Shown here piece after piece: positions 1 to 10,937 of a stretch of DNA of 64,000 bases. Source of the stretch: Oxytricha trifallax (taxonomy: Eukaryota > Ciliophora > Spirotrichea > Sporadotrichida > Oxytrichidae); assembly GCA_000711775.1 (NCBI GenBank), contig ARYC01017027.1, positions 62,001-126,000 of the forward strand, given 5' to 3'. Below the pieces are notes generated by a model. That model worked only from the letters and a program-made list of their open reading frames with translations, ran no database searches and was not told the DNA's origin. Each line of letters begins with the position of its first letter. Within the stretch, counting starts at the first letter, position 1. A program made the translations under genes and the position numbers.

Positions 1-1097
1 ATAAATTATAGTTATAATTAATTAAACATGATTACTCTTGCTAGATGAGTCAAGAGTGTAATCGGCGTTTGCTTCAAATCTCGCTGAGTTAGAGCAGACA
101 ATGTGGATACAGAAAACTCCAACTAACACAAACTGGAATGAACAGCAAACATAAAGCAGCACTAATGATTAGCTAAGCATTTAAGAGGCTTGATAGCAAA
201 ACCATACATAATCATGCGCGTACGCTAAATTAGGAACCTCTTTATATTTTAAATATTCAATGAAAATTCATTGTTATATCATAGTATAACTTAGTATTGC
301 ACTTAAATTATTATCATTAATAAATATTATTCTCATTTAATTTTACTCCATTCGTAGCCAACTTCAAAATTTTTCATGGATTTTTTAGAGGTTGGCTACA
401 TGATTTAATTAGTTTTAAATTTAATTAATTATTCATCAACTTTATTGACTAATTTGAATTCTATTTTAGTCAAGTTAGAATTCAGATCATTTCAATAATT
501 TTAATTTATTATAAATGATTTTTTAATAGTAGGATACTAAATTTTCAATTATGATTTTTTATTTAATAGTATTAACTATATGCGTATAATAAATTAAAAT
601 TATTGAAATGATCTGAATTCTAACTTGACTAAAATAGAATTCAAATTAGTCAATAAAGTTGATGAATAATTAATTAAATTTAAAACTAATTAAATCATGT
701 AGCCAACCTCTAAAAAATCCATGAAAAATTTTGAAGTTGGCTACGAATGGAGTAAAATTAAATGAGAATAATATTTATTAATGATAATAATTTAAGTGCA
801 ATACTAAGTTATACTATGATATAACAATGAATTTTCATTGAATATTTAAAATATAAAGAGGTTCCTAATTTAGCGTACGCGCATGATTATGTATGGTTTT
901 GCTATCAAGCCTCTTAAATGCTTAGCTAATCATTAGTGCTGCTTTATGTTTGCTGTTCATTCCAGTTTGTGTTAGTTGGAGTTTTCTGTATCCACATTGT
1001 CTGCTCTAACTCAGCGAGATTTGAAGCAAACGCCGATTACACTCTTGACTCATCTAGCAAGAGTAATCATGTTTAATTAATTATAACTATAATTTAT
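1..1097. repeat. Large near-perfect palindrome (513-bp arms)
   Basis: Bases 1-513 are the reverse complement of 585-1097 with essentially no mismatch seen in the stretches compared, around a 71-bp AT-rich spacer. Position i pairs with position 1098-i, so the repeat may continue to the left of the window. No coding capacity is visible. It abuts the kinase end of TBE copy A, which is cut off here, so it either inserted into that TBE or marks a rearrangement. Near identity of the arms implies recent formation or ongoing gene conversion. It could be a fold-back element or an inverted duplication. Confidence 0.9.
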
Positions 1098-1165
1098 TCC
1101 TTATATTCATTAGTTAAGAAAAATAAACTTGATTAATTACTGCAATTTACCAAATTTTATGATTT

Positions 1166-2267
1166 TAGCCTACTCTTTGAGCTCTGTTGAAGTCAATAAT
1201 ATAAACTCTAAGAGGCTGAAAGTTTATCATGATGTTCTCTGGCTTTAAGTCTCTATGAACAAAACCTAGCTTGTGAAGCTCTTCAATCCCCTCAACTATC
1301 TTTTATACTATTTAGTTAATTTATCTCTGACATCTATTGTCAGATAAGAATTCTCTGTGAGTCATTTCAAGTAAAGGAAGCCTGAAAGCTAAATGATCTT
1401 TACCAAGTAAAATAGCATCAAGCTAGATGATATGCCTGCACTCATCTAACTTTGCCTTTTAAAGAGAATAATACTCATTAGCGAATTCAATTTAGAACTT
1501 GTCATCAGCAAGGAAGTAATTGAATGGATATATCTTGTAAGCATATTAGTCATCAGTAATGATTCTCTTCTCTATTTTATCTTCAAGAGTGAGGTAGCTT
1601 TCTAGCCAAGAATCTAACTCAATTATTTTTAATATAGGTATCTTCATTGCCTCTATTTTAACTATGATTTTATTTATCTCAGAGACTGGAAAGTTCTTAA
1701 CTGCTTTCTTCATTTAGACTTACTTCTAGACTTCAACTCTAAGAGACTCCACTGTGTTTCTTGATCTTCTCTTTTAGAGGAATCTATTCCCTGTTGGTTC
1801 ATGAATAAAGACAAAACTTTGATTATGCTTTTCTTTAAGTGCACTTTGAGTTCTCTAGTATGAGAATATGGCTTCTCACAGAACTCACGGACGTACTTCC
1901 CATCTTTCTTTTAATGCTTGAGATATAACCTTGGCATATCGTTGTGTATATCTCTCAAGTGTCTCTTATAAGTTGACTTGTAAGGGAAAACTTTATTGCA
2001 TTCTTTGCATTAATAGTCAACTTTAGCTGATATTTATTAATTCTCTATGGCGGTTTGTTTAACCTCCTTCTCAATTTGCATAGCTTCTATGATGGCCTCC
2101 TACTTAACCTATATTTAAATCTCAAAGCTAGACTAGTCAAAGTTGTCATAAGTAGGCTCCCACTGAGTACAAGCGTCTCTGGTCTCTATTTTTCTAGGTT
2201 GCTGGAATGATAATTTTTATTAACTTTACCCAAGTAATGCCGCTCTTCTCAAAAGGTTAGCGCTCAT
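1166..2267 (-). pseudogene. TBE 57-kDa zinc-finger/kinase protein, truncated (copy A)
   Basis: Reading starts at ATG 2265-2267 (MSANLLRRAALLG). A C2H2 finger, CKECNKVF..HLRDIH, lies near residue 95, and a second motif CEKPYSHTREL follows. The C-terminal half is a protein-kinase-like domain with VHRDLKPENIM and YIIDFNR, so the DFG motif is DFN. The frame changes once near 1712, and the gene ends soon after the DFN motif where TBE homology stops, so the GTPGYFP segment seen in copy C is absent. TBE 57-kDa proteins are presumed accessory proteins for transposition; their substrate is unknown. It is transcribed divergently from the 22-kDa gene. Confidence 0.8.
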
Positions 2268-2779
2268 TTTAGTTTTCTGATATATTTTATTATAATAATG
2301 TTAAAATATACCTTGATAAACTTTAATAGTCGAATATAAGACACTCTGGTAGATTTTCGGCTGAGAGGTAAGAAAATTAAATACCCATAGAGGACTGTAA
2401 GTTGACATAATAATGAGAATTTTATTCGTTTTAGTAAATTATTATACTCCTAATGAAGTTTTGTTTCTTTAGGAGGTCAATTTAATATGCTCCTAATTAA
2501 GTTTTAACCTTAAAATTTAACTCCTAATAAAGTTTGAACTTAATTTGGAGGAACTCCTAAAATAATTAATCATTATTATGAGCAATTTAATGGAAATAGA
2601 TTAATAAAAATGGAAATCAGTCTGTGAAACTTGGACCAAGTTTTTCAATGCTTCTCCTCAAATCTTTTCAAGGTTGACCTCCAGTAGGTCCTCCCTATTT
2701 AGCAGTAAGATTTTAATAAACTTAGAATGGATATCCATAATTTTAAATTTCATTAACATTTCTAGAAAGAGGAAGCAAG
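2268..2779. promoter_or_regulatory. Divergent spacer of TBE A with ACTCCTAAT-type repeats
   Basis: This 0.5-kb gap separates the heads of the 57-kDa and 22-kDa genes. Between about 2440 and 2570 a motif of the type ACTCCTAATnAAGTTT and its inverse AGGAGTTCCTCC recurs at least four times. It is a likely shared bidirectional promoter or protein-binding region. The role is inferred from position and repetition only. Confidence 0.4.
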
Positions 2780-3569
2780 ATGGAGTCTATGAATGATGCA
2801 ATGAAGAGAATTTAATCTCAAGATTTAATAGGAAAATTTCGAAGTAAAGAGGACCTTTATAGATATTTGGTATAGCAAGGTAAGTTCTTAAGTAAGATTA
2901 ATAAATCCATTATAGTTGGATTGTTCTTGCCGACTTAGGAGGGAACTAAAATCTCATTCTTAAAAGCCTTACTGAGTGAAGAGAAAAAAGCTTTTAAGTC
3001 TAATGAAATTAGGATGATAGAGATACCTAACTACCCTGAGATCTCTGTAACAAATCTGTATGATGATGCTATGAGTGATCCAGATGTTGCTCTCTACCTT
3101 CCATCAAAGCTACAGCTCTCTAATAAGTTGCCAGAGAGAAACTTCTTCTTTGGTGTTTTTACAACTCTGAAACCTGAGTACTTAAATGAAGTTATTTAAG
3201 AAGCTCACAAGAAACGATACAGCATCTCTCCTGAAGAAAAAGAGAAGCAAGGTATTAAAATAAGTGTTACCTGGCTATAGGAACTTCAAAAGCATCCTTT
3301 CATCTCAAGTAAGCTTAGTCTTCTAACTTTATAGAAAAACCTGGTACTGCTATATACTTGATGAAAGAACGCAGCAAATTTAACAGAGAAAGAAAGTCTT
3401 AAGTAAAGCATGAATTGAGCAAAAGACTTTACAAAGATTTCTTAAAGCCAGACGAGATGAACATACATGCAGGAGCTGGCACTAAGAGAAGAAACATTGG
3501 CCCAGGCAAGCCTTAAGAGGAAGAAAAGAAATAGAAACCAAATCCCTTTACGGGCAATTTAATATGTGA
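2780..3569 (+). CDS. TBE 22-kDa protein (copy A)
   Basis: The start is ATG 2780-2782 (MESMNDAMKRI). Two tiny introns with GTAAG...TAG borders restore the frame: 2880-2915 (36 nt) and 3309-3334 (26 nt). Conserved blocks are SKEDLYRYL, GLFLPTQEGTKISFLKALL, EIPNYPEISV and LSNKLPERNFFFGV. The C-terminus is basic, with GAGTKRRN. A one-base difference from copies B and C just before the stop shifts the last codons, so the exact end is uncertain. The function is unknown; the gene is found in all TBEs. It is convergent with the transposase gene. Confidence 0.85.
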
Positions 3570-3575
3570 ACTTAT

Positions 3576-4625
3576 TCAATCATTTAAATCTAAAACTTAT
3601 TTATACACACAAAATCTCCCTTCTCTTGCGCATACTTTAGCTTTCTCATCGCTGACTCTCTTAGCAGCACTCTTTATAAAATCGACTGTATCTATCTTCA
3701 GATCGTGCATCAAGTGATAGAGCAGAAGTTTCTTGTAGTGGCCTTTTAATAGGCCCCAATATAATTCAATTCCATTGAACTGAGGACTGTATGGAACATT
3801 AAATACAGGTGTTATGTTTAGCCTTTCATATTCTCTACTTGAGTCTTTAGTTTTATGGACAGATAAGTTATCTACAAACAGAATAATCTCTTAGTCAGCG
3901 AACTTATCTCTGATTTATTACAATAATTTTATGTATTATTCGGTCTTTATTGAGCGAGGATGGATAACATAAGTCTCGAGGCCATTATCTTCGCTTATTC
4001 CACCAAGTATTGCATGAGTTTAAACCTTAACCTTTTGATCATAAACTTCTATGTTGCTATACCTCTTATACCAAGACCTTGATATGAAGGTATTAAACGT
4101 GAATACTGCCTCATCAGCGTGTATGAACTTAATATCATTAGTAATAGCCCTCTGCATTTAATAGAATATATAATTTAAATTATCCTTATAAAATGGAACA
4201 TTAAAGTCAATCACTCTCTTAATGCGATTGACTGTCTTGAAAGATATTCCATTCTTTTTATAGATGTTTGCTATAGATTAAGCAGAGATTTGAAGCTCAG
4301 GAAATTGGCGATGAAACATCACAGCTCTTTAGGCCTGAGAGAAGTGAGCCCAGTATTTAAGAGTCTTATCATTAATGAGATAATCAATATGATGCTGCTT
4401 AAACTTTAGAGGTCTTTTAGGCTTAGAATTAAGATGCTATCTCTTTAAATTAAATGCTAATAGATAGTGAGACCTAACAGTAGCAGGAGATTTATGGAGC
4501 AGTCTTGCAATAGATGTGTAATTTAGAATAGGTCTGAGTTGATCACTATAATCATCACATCCATATCGCAACTTAAACAATAAATCTATATACTCACTGT
4601 CATAAACTGACCCCAAACCTCGCAT
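3576..4625 (-). CDS. TBE 42-kDa DDE transposase, intact (copy A)
   Basis: 349 residues are open from ATG 4623-4625 to TGA 3576-3578 when TAA/TAG are read as Gln. The N-terminal part (NYTSIARLLHKSPATVR) looks like a helix-turn-helix for end binding. The catalytic core is of the IS630/Tc1/mariner type: first D in FIHADEAVF, second D in LFVDNLSVHK, and E in YSPQFNGIELYWG. 34 residues separate the second D from the E (DD34E). It would cut and join transposon ends. In Oxytricha, TBE transposases are also known to act in programmed genome rearrangement. No break was found, so this copy could be functional. Confidence 0.92.
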
Positions 4626-4746
4626 ATACTATTTAAACATTAAACCCCTACATAAACCCTATTAAAACCCTAATAAAGTATGCACTAATAGTCTACTTTT
4701 ATCAATCAAAAGCTCAATCAAACTACTGAAAGGGTTTTGGGGTTTT
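4626..4746. repeat. Right terminal inverted repeat of TBE A
   Basis: From the outer end inwards the minus strand reads AAAACCCCAAAACCC, then CAGTAGTTTGATTGAG, then further short G-run/TTTT units such as AGGGTTTTAATAGGG. The same pattern recurs, decayed, at about 43886, 49071 and 50937, which defines a TBE subfamily distinct from copies C and D. Confidence 0.8.
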
Positions 4747-4749
4747 ATT

Positions 4750-5752
4750 GAGTATATAGATTTATTGTTTAAGTTGCGTTATGGATGTGATGATTATAGT
4801 GATCAACTCAGACCTATTCTAAATTACACATCTATTGCAAGACTGCTCCATAAATCTCCTGCTACTGTTAGGTCTCACTGTCTATTAGCTTTGAATTTAA
4901 AGAGATAGCAACTTCGTTCTAAGCCTAAGAGACCCTCAAAGTTTTAGCAGCATAATATCGATTATCTTATTAATGATAAGACTCTTAATTACTGGGCTCA
5001 CTTCTCTATGGCATAGGGCTGTGATGTTTTATCGCCAATTTCCTGAGCTACACATCTCTGCATAATCCATAGCTAATATCTATAAAAAAAGAATGGTATA
5101 TCTTACTAGACAGTCAATCGCATTAAGAGAGTGATCGATATTAATGTTTCCATTTTATAAGGATAATTTAAATTATATATTCGATTAAATGCAGAGGGCT
5201 TAAGAGCATAATATAAAGTTCATACACGCTGATGAGGCAGTATTCTCGTTTAATTCCTTCAAATCGAGGTCTTGGTATTAGAATGTACAGCAACATAGAA
5301 GTTTATGATCAAAAGGTTAAGTTATAAAATAATGCAATCCTTGGAATAATCAGTGAATATAGTGGGCTTGAGACTTATGTTATCCACCCTCTCTCTATTA
5401 AAACCGAATAATATATGAAATTTTTGCAATAGCTCAGAGATTAGAATGCTGACTAAGAGATCATCCTGTTTGTTGAGAACTTATCTGTTCATAAAACTAA
5501 AGACTCAAGTAGAGAATATGAAAGGCTAAACATAAAACCAGCTCTCAGTCTAATAGAATTGAACGATATTGGGGCTATTAAAAGGCCACTACAAGAAACT
5601 TCTGCTCTATCATTTGATGCACGATCTTAAGATAGATACAGTCGATTTGATTAAGAGTGCTGCTAAAAGAGTCAGCGGTGATAGAGCAAAAGTGTGCGCA
5701 AGAGAAGGAAGATTTTATGTATATAATGAAAGTATTAGACTTAAACGAATGA
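4750..5752 (+). pseudogene. TBE 42-kDa transposase remnant (copy B)
   Basis: It aligns with the copy A transposase from residues EYIDLLFKLRYGCDD to the stop at 5750-5752. Recognisable blocks include LHKSPATVRSHC, the FIHADEAV region and, near the end, HYKKLLLYHLMHDLKIDTVD. Several frame breaks and an altered second catalytic motif (FVENLS in place of FVDNLS) mean it cannot be active. The missing N-terminus was separated by the insertion of TBE A. Confidence 0.85.
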
Positions 5753-5758
5753 ATAAGT

Positions 5759-6010
5759 TCACATATTAAATTTGCCCGTAAAGGGATTTAGTTTCTATTT
5801 CTTTTCTTCCTCTTAAGGCTTGCCTGGCCAATGTTTCTTCTCTTAGTGCCAGCTCCTGCATGTATGTTCATCTCGTCTTACTTTTAGAAAATCTTTGAAG
5901 AGTCTCTTGCTCAATTCATGCTTTACTTAAGACATTCTTTCTCTATTTAATTTGCTGCGCTCTTTCATCAAGTAAATAGCAGTACCAGGTTTTTCTATTA
6001 AGTTTTTGTT
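5759..6010 (-). pseudogene. TBE 22-kDa protein C-terminal fragment (copy B)
   Basis: The reverse strand matches the last exon of the 22-kDa gene (GTAIYLMKER, KPNPFTGKFNM, stop TGA 5759-5761). Homology becomes patchy upstream of 6000, and the rest of the gene is absent. It is convergent with the transposase remnant, as in intact TBEs. Confidence 0.75.
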
Positions 6011-6109
6011 TTAGTGATTTAATCATAAAACTTAGTCTGTTTGAAGTTCTTTAGCTTCTTCATTCAAATAAAGGGGATATATGTTGTTATTACGTGTAGT
6101 GGGAATCTT

Positions 6110-7640
6110 CCCACGCTCAGGATTGTCCACGTAAAGTATTTTTTTTAACATTTTTATTGTTTTTATTTCGCATTTACCGCTTATTATATACTAGAATTTC
6201 TCATATTCTTGCCAGTTGTGTATGGGCTATGAATCTGCTATTTATTCCAACCAATCTTTATAGTCTAGTTTCAACTAGACCTATGTAGTCAGGGTTCTTT
6301 TTCTCTATTTCTCTTATTTTGCTATCCTATTTTTCATCCCCCTGAAGGCAAATATAATAAAGGCGTCCTCTATGTGTTTTTGCTCCTCTGGATCGTGTTG
6401 TTGACTCTTGGTTTGAATTTGTTTGATTTAGTTTAGCGTTCGTTACTTCGCTACCTAAGAAAAGTGGTGAGTTGAGTTTTACAAACCTTGCTCACACTGA
6501 TTAATCAGTTGGTTTTCTTTGTCTATTTTAACGTCTCTTGGGGCCTTCGGTGGTGGGTTGACTGGCTACAACATATCTTGGGCAGCCCTCGTTCACTGCT
6601 GAGGATTCTTCTTGCAAAGGCAGTCAATCTCTGGTGTTTATTGCATTGGGGAAGGGCTGCTTACTAGAGATGGAGTCTAAACAAGGCAAGTCTGAGTCGT
6701 TAACTTCACAATTCTAGCTCATTTTCGTGTTTTTAGCCTTGAAATCGAGGACGCATTTCAGGCTGGTCTGATGCTCTTGGTGCGTCCCCTACCACCTCTA
6801 GAATATCTGGTTGATGTTTTCGAGTCATTAACAGCAATACCTCGTTACTCTACCAGAAGTTCACGAAGTCAGGTGCTCAGGAAGCGAAGCTAATCACTCA
6901 AAGAGAGTATTGGAAAAATTACACTTCTCCCTTCATAAAGCCAAAAGGGACCCTCTCTAGGAGGTGTTTGAAGTCTAGCTCACCCCCAATTGCTTCAGGA
7001 CTGTTAAAATCTGTTGTTGTCAGTGTTCTATGTATAGATGATTGATTCTCGTTGAATTAGTGCCACCTATCATCACCTGGACTCGAGTTGAGATGTCGCC
7101 AAGCCACGATAAGTCACATAAAGACAATTTAAAGGTCAAAACGGTCGGTTTGGACGCCCCGACATTTCGAGGTAAGATATCCTCTTTTACCACCAATAGG
7201 GTGCCCTCCTCTATCTTGGTGTTATTATGAGTATTAGCGACATTTGAGTTGAGGTGGTGGAGTAGTTTTGGCTCTAGCAGATAATATTATTATAACCGCC
7301 CCTCTAATCCGTTGTTTCGACACTATTTCATAGGCAAACGGTATCATTAATGTTGCTAACAATCTTACTGATTTTTAAAAATAGTTTTAGGAGTAATCTG
7401 AGAGATTGAGTTGAACTCCCAATTGCATCCGAGAGAAATGAGGAACAGTCTTTGGGTCTTAAGAACAGATAAAAAATTGGGGTGGCCGACCTGCTGATCT
7501 TAAAGTTGGAGTGTTGGGTTTTCATTAGCTCAAGATAACTTCTCCAATACTTCAATACCCGCTGTATGTTTGATGCTTTTGATTCTAGGCATTCGAATAT
7601 ACTTGTTAACGTTAGCATGTGCTTGGTTGGCATAATAGGG
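6110..7640 (-). pseudogene. GC-richer coding-like block, possible LINE remnant
   Basis: Base composition rises to about 45% G+C, unlike the flanks. On the minus strand near 6180-6420 one frame reads SKIREIEKKNPDYIGLVETR, which resembles the PDxxxLQETRL motif at the start of the apurinic endonuclease domain of non-LTR retrotransposon ORF2. Upstream segments (about 6460-7640) stay open in pieces but are broken and unrecognised. No reverse transcriptase is present; the block is cut off near TBE B. It could also be another element or a decayed gene. The assignment is tentative. Confidence 0.35.
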
Positions 7641-7795
7641 AGGTGCTAGGCTAGGTGAATTGATGAAAAAGAGTGATTTAAAATAAGTATATAGATAAAT
7701 TAATAAGTTTAAATTCAATCTGCTTAAAATATAATAATCATGCTTCTATAAGAGTGAAGAATTCAATCACTCGCTGCCATCAGTATGGGTTGAAT

Positions 7796-7855
7796 CAAAA
7801 CCCCAAAACCCCTAAATGAGGTTTATATATAAATGCTTTGATTTTAGGTAATTAA
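7796..7855 (+). mobile_element. Solo TBE terminus (C/D subfamily)
   Basis: It begins with CAAAACCCCAAAACCCC at 7796 and continues TAAATGAGGTTTATA..ATGCTTTGATTT, matching the first ~50 bp of TBE C. AAT at 7793-7795 fits the ANT target. No coding part or right end follows, so only the terminus survives. Confidence 0.8.
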
Positions 7856-8749
7856 GTTACTTATTAAATAAAAGTAAAGTTTAAAATTCAATTAAATTAA
7901 CTATACAATTCAAAATAATTTTTTGAAAATTTTTAATTGAAATAATAATTGATTATCTAATGCAAATTTTGGATGCCTCAAATATATTGAATTTTTTATA
8001 ATTCTTGACCTATTAATAAATTTCAGATTTTGAAAAACCAAATACTTACTGGAATTCCAGATTTTTCACAATTTTTTAAAACAAAAAATTTTTATACTTC
8101 TTTATTTTAAATATAATGATATAAATTTTAATTTTATGCAATTAACTTAATTTTTATTATACCATAACACAAATAATTTTAATTAATAATATAATTTATT
8201 CATATATTGCTCTAAAATAGGAATGTAAAAAATTTTGTTTTTTCTTTTAAAAATAAGTACTATAAAAAAATAAATATAATAATTTATAAAATTATTGAAG
8301 AAATATACTGAAAAGTATGCTATTTTAAAAAAATGCATATTTATTGCTAAAAATATAAAAAAAGAAAAATTTCTTTCCAAAATATTACTTCAATAATTAT
8401 GTTTTTGCTTCAAATATAACTTAATACCCAAATAATGATTTTAAATAAAATATAGAAACAAAAAATATTTTAAATTTTGATAACTTTTTTTATGTTTTAA
8501 AGTATAAAAAAAATTCGATTGTAGTTAATACTCTAAAACTATTGATTGCAAGCAATAGATGCTTCTTTTGTTCATTCTCAGAGTCAAAAACTCGACAAGA
8601 CAAGAGATAAATGCTAAAAGGCGGGAATTAATAAAATGGAGATGCAAATTTATTACAGATCTCTACTATAAATTAATCATTCTTATCATTAAATCTTATT
8701 ATTACTTACTAATGTATTATTAAATACCTTAACTTAGTTAGTTGTTATT
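7856..8749. other. AT-rich stretch without recognisable gene
   Basis: Very AT-rich sequence with poly-A/T runs. It may contain unrecognised remains of the TBE whose end lies at 7796. A slightly more complex patch at 8560-8640 was not identified. Confidence 0.5.
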
Positions 8750-9140
8750 AGGTATAAATACGCTGGTGTCTCCGGGTTTACTGTATCTCAGGACTCCTCT
8801 CTTGTCACTAATATGGTTAGATTTTCCTTAATGATTTCTTGATCTCATCTTGAGTTGCGGTAGCTGGTTTGTTCACCTTACATTTAATAGTCCTTAGTTC
8901 TTGCAACTGCTCTTTGAGTTTCCTTGATCAATGGGTTTGCTTTCAACTCTATCGTTGAGCCACACACCTATGCAAGAGTATGTAGTCCCACTACCACACC
9001 TTGGGTTGACACTTGACTCTTCAGCGCTGACAGTTAGTTGGGAGTCGTCAGCTTTTTCCTGGGGGCCATATCCCTCGCGTCACTCCAACAGCTCCCGTTC
9101 TCTTTGTTGCTCCATGTTATTCAGCCACATTAGTAAGTAA
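8750..9140 (-). pseudogene. Second GC-richer coding-like island
   Basis: The minus strand from ATG 9138-9140 reads MWLNNMEQQRERELLE before a TGA. In a neighbouring phase it continues REGYGPQEKADDSQLTVS and on for about 60 codons. The highly charged, Gln/Glu-rich start resembles an ORF1- or coiled-coil-type leader, but no family is recognised. Orientation and composition match the 6110-7640 block, so both may come from one element split by the TBE terminus at 7796. Confidence 0.3.
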
Positions 9141-9354
9141 TAATAAGAATAAACTCAATAAGACTACAAAAGAAAATACATTAAAGGGAGTGTTTTACCT
9201 GCTAGCCCAAGTATCTAGTGATCCGTTTTACTTCGAAATTTTTATATTAAATCTTTATATAGAATTTCACATGATTGGTTTTTGCATCATTCTTAAATTC
9301 TATCTTGATAAGCATTATTAAAAATGTTAATGAGGTTTTAAAATTAGAAATATT

Positions 9355-9691
9355 CAAAATCGATGCAGTTAACTTTCTGGAAATCTTGACAATTTATAAC
9401 TTTTCGATAGAAAATTCAAAATTAGCTGGACTTTACAATTGATTGTCCCTTATCCTTGATATGAGTTATCTCGAGCTTAATATTGGGTGATTTGATTAGT
9501 TGATTCAAAGCTAAAAATTAAAATCAAGATATCTCGCTTCACGGATGCGATAGATGGGTACCGCCAAAAAGAAAATCCAACTAATTTAGAATTATCTATA
9601 TAATAGTATCATTTTGTCTACAAAATCAATGATTTAATTTAATTTATTTTATTTATAATTATTCTTCAATATTCAAATGTATTCCTACAAT
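9355..9691. mobile_element. Fold-back MITE, TTGTAGGAATAC family, copy 1 (left end eroded)
   Basis: The right arm (about 9560-9690) ends CAAATGTATTCCTACAA and is followed by TA. The left arm retains GCAGTTAACTTTCTGG and AATTAGCTGGACTTTAC but its outer tip is not recognisable. It is non-coding and shares its internal arms with the copies at 10521, 13578 and 37283. Confidence 0.75.
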
Positions 9692-10520
9692 ATAATTATT
9701 CAATAATTTATTAATACATTTAATGTTAAATTTAAAATTGTATTAATTATAATTATCAGTTATTATTATATTCATTATAATTGATTTAACATTTTTAATT
9801 TGAAAAAGAAAGAAAGACCAAAATATATATATTTATTTACTCCTATAAGTAATACAAGTTTTTATAAATATAAATGAAAATAAAGATCAAAACCAATAAA
9901 ATTAATTAAATACCATTTTTAAAGAGTTAATTTACGCTAAATAAAAATATTATTTCTTATTTATTTATTTAATAAAATTTAAATTTTGATAAATGTAATT
10001 TTTATATAATTAGTTAAGTTATATAATTTTTAGGTTTTAAACGTGTCAAAACTTATACATATTAACAACGAAAAGAAGCATTAAAAGCAAATGAAAACCC
10101 AATTTATATTTTATATTCTTATATTTAATTTAACGGATCTTAATTATGTTTATTATTGACTTAATCATAACATCATTTATTATTTAGTACAAATATACAA
10201 TACTAAATAAATGATTAATTATAATGATTTTTATGTCAATAAAATGAGAGGTAACCTAGGAAGGTTGCTAAAAATTTTCTTGATAGTTTTCTATAATTGT
10301 TCTAAGAAATATTACATTATCAAAGTGAATTGCTATAACTCAATTTTAATGAATTGGTTGCTGATAAGCTAACATATAAGATCTTAGTAACTTTTATAAT
10401 TTCACATAAAAAACTTTAATTTTAATTAATATTTATTAAATTTTTTGCCTTAACATATTTATTTTCAGATTTCAAATCTTAATGTTAGAGTAGTTGCAAA
10501 GACAATCATTAAATCTACTA
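9692..10520. other. AT-rich stretch without recognisable gene
   Basis: No family signature, repeat or convincing open frame was seen on either strand. Confidence 0.5.
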
Positions 10521-10937
10521 TTGTAGGAATACATTTGATTTGGGAAAATAAATTAATAATAAATTAATAAATAATTAAAATATTGGCAGTTAACTTACAG
10601 GAAACCCTGACAATATGGTACTTGTTTGATAGAGGATTCAAAATTAGCTGGACTTTACTATTGGCGGTATGCCTCTATCGCATTCCTGAAGAGAGTTAAC
10701 TGGAATTTAATTTTTGCATTAAAATCAACTAAGCAAATCACCCAAAATTAAAATTGATTTATTTCGCTGCTACGATGCGATAGAGGCATACCGCCAATAG
10801 TAAAGTCCAGCTAATTTTGAATTCTCTATCAAACAAGTACCATATTGTCAGGGTTTCCTGAAAGTTAACTGCCAATATTATAATTATTTATTAATTTATT
10901 ATTAATTTATTTTCCCAAATCAAATGTATTCCTACAA
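10521..10937. mobile_element. Fold-back MITE, TTGTAGGAATAC family, copy 2 (best preserved)
   Basis: A 417-bp element, TTGTAGGAATACATTTGA ... TCAAATGTATTCCTACAA, is flanked by TA on both sides. The arms are almost 200 bp and nearly perfect. An inner pair around GGACTTTACTATTGGCGGTA lies next to the loop. TA flanks and terminal inverted repeats suggest mobilisation by a Tc1/mariner-class transposase. No coding capacity. Confidence 0.9.

Larger units (their letters stand above)
1098..4746 (-). mobile_element. TBE transposon copy A, left end missing
   Basis: This is a telomere-bearing element with the three TBE genes in standard order: 57-kDa (minus), 22-kDa (plus) and 42-kDa transposase (minus). 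The right terminus reads GGGTTTTGGGGTTTT at 4732-4746, i.e. the C4A4 telomere-like end. The left terminus and the end of the kinase gene are replaced by the palindrome. ATT follows at 4747-4749, where an uninterrupted transposase would have AGT, so the element appears to have entered an ANT target inside TBE B. The ITR sequence differs from copies C and D, which suggests a separate subfamily. Confidence 0.9.
4747..6060 (+). mobile_element. Decayed TBE copy B, interrupted by TBE A
   Basis: Beginning at the exact border of TBE A, the plus strand resumes in the middle of a second transposase gene. It is followed by the convergent tail of a 22-kDa gene. Homology fades at about 6010-6060, where the GC-richer block starts. 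The 5' piece of its transposase and its outer ITR should lie left of TBE A, outside the window. Many small differences from copy A show it is the older element. Confidence 0.8.

Noticed and set aside
7136-7240. Minus-strand stretch EEGTLLVVKEDILPRN resembling a retroelement integrase tail
   Set aside because: Only a short similarity, with no neighbouring domains of that kind; left within the unassigned GC-rich block.
8183-8380. Minus-strand 65-codon Phe/Ile/Tyr-rich frame
   Set aside because: Typical chance frame in poly-A/T sequence.
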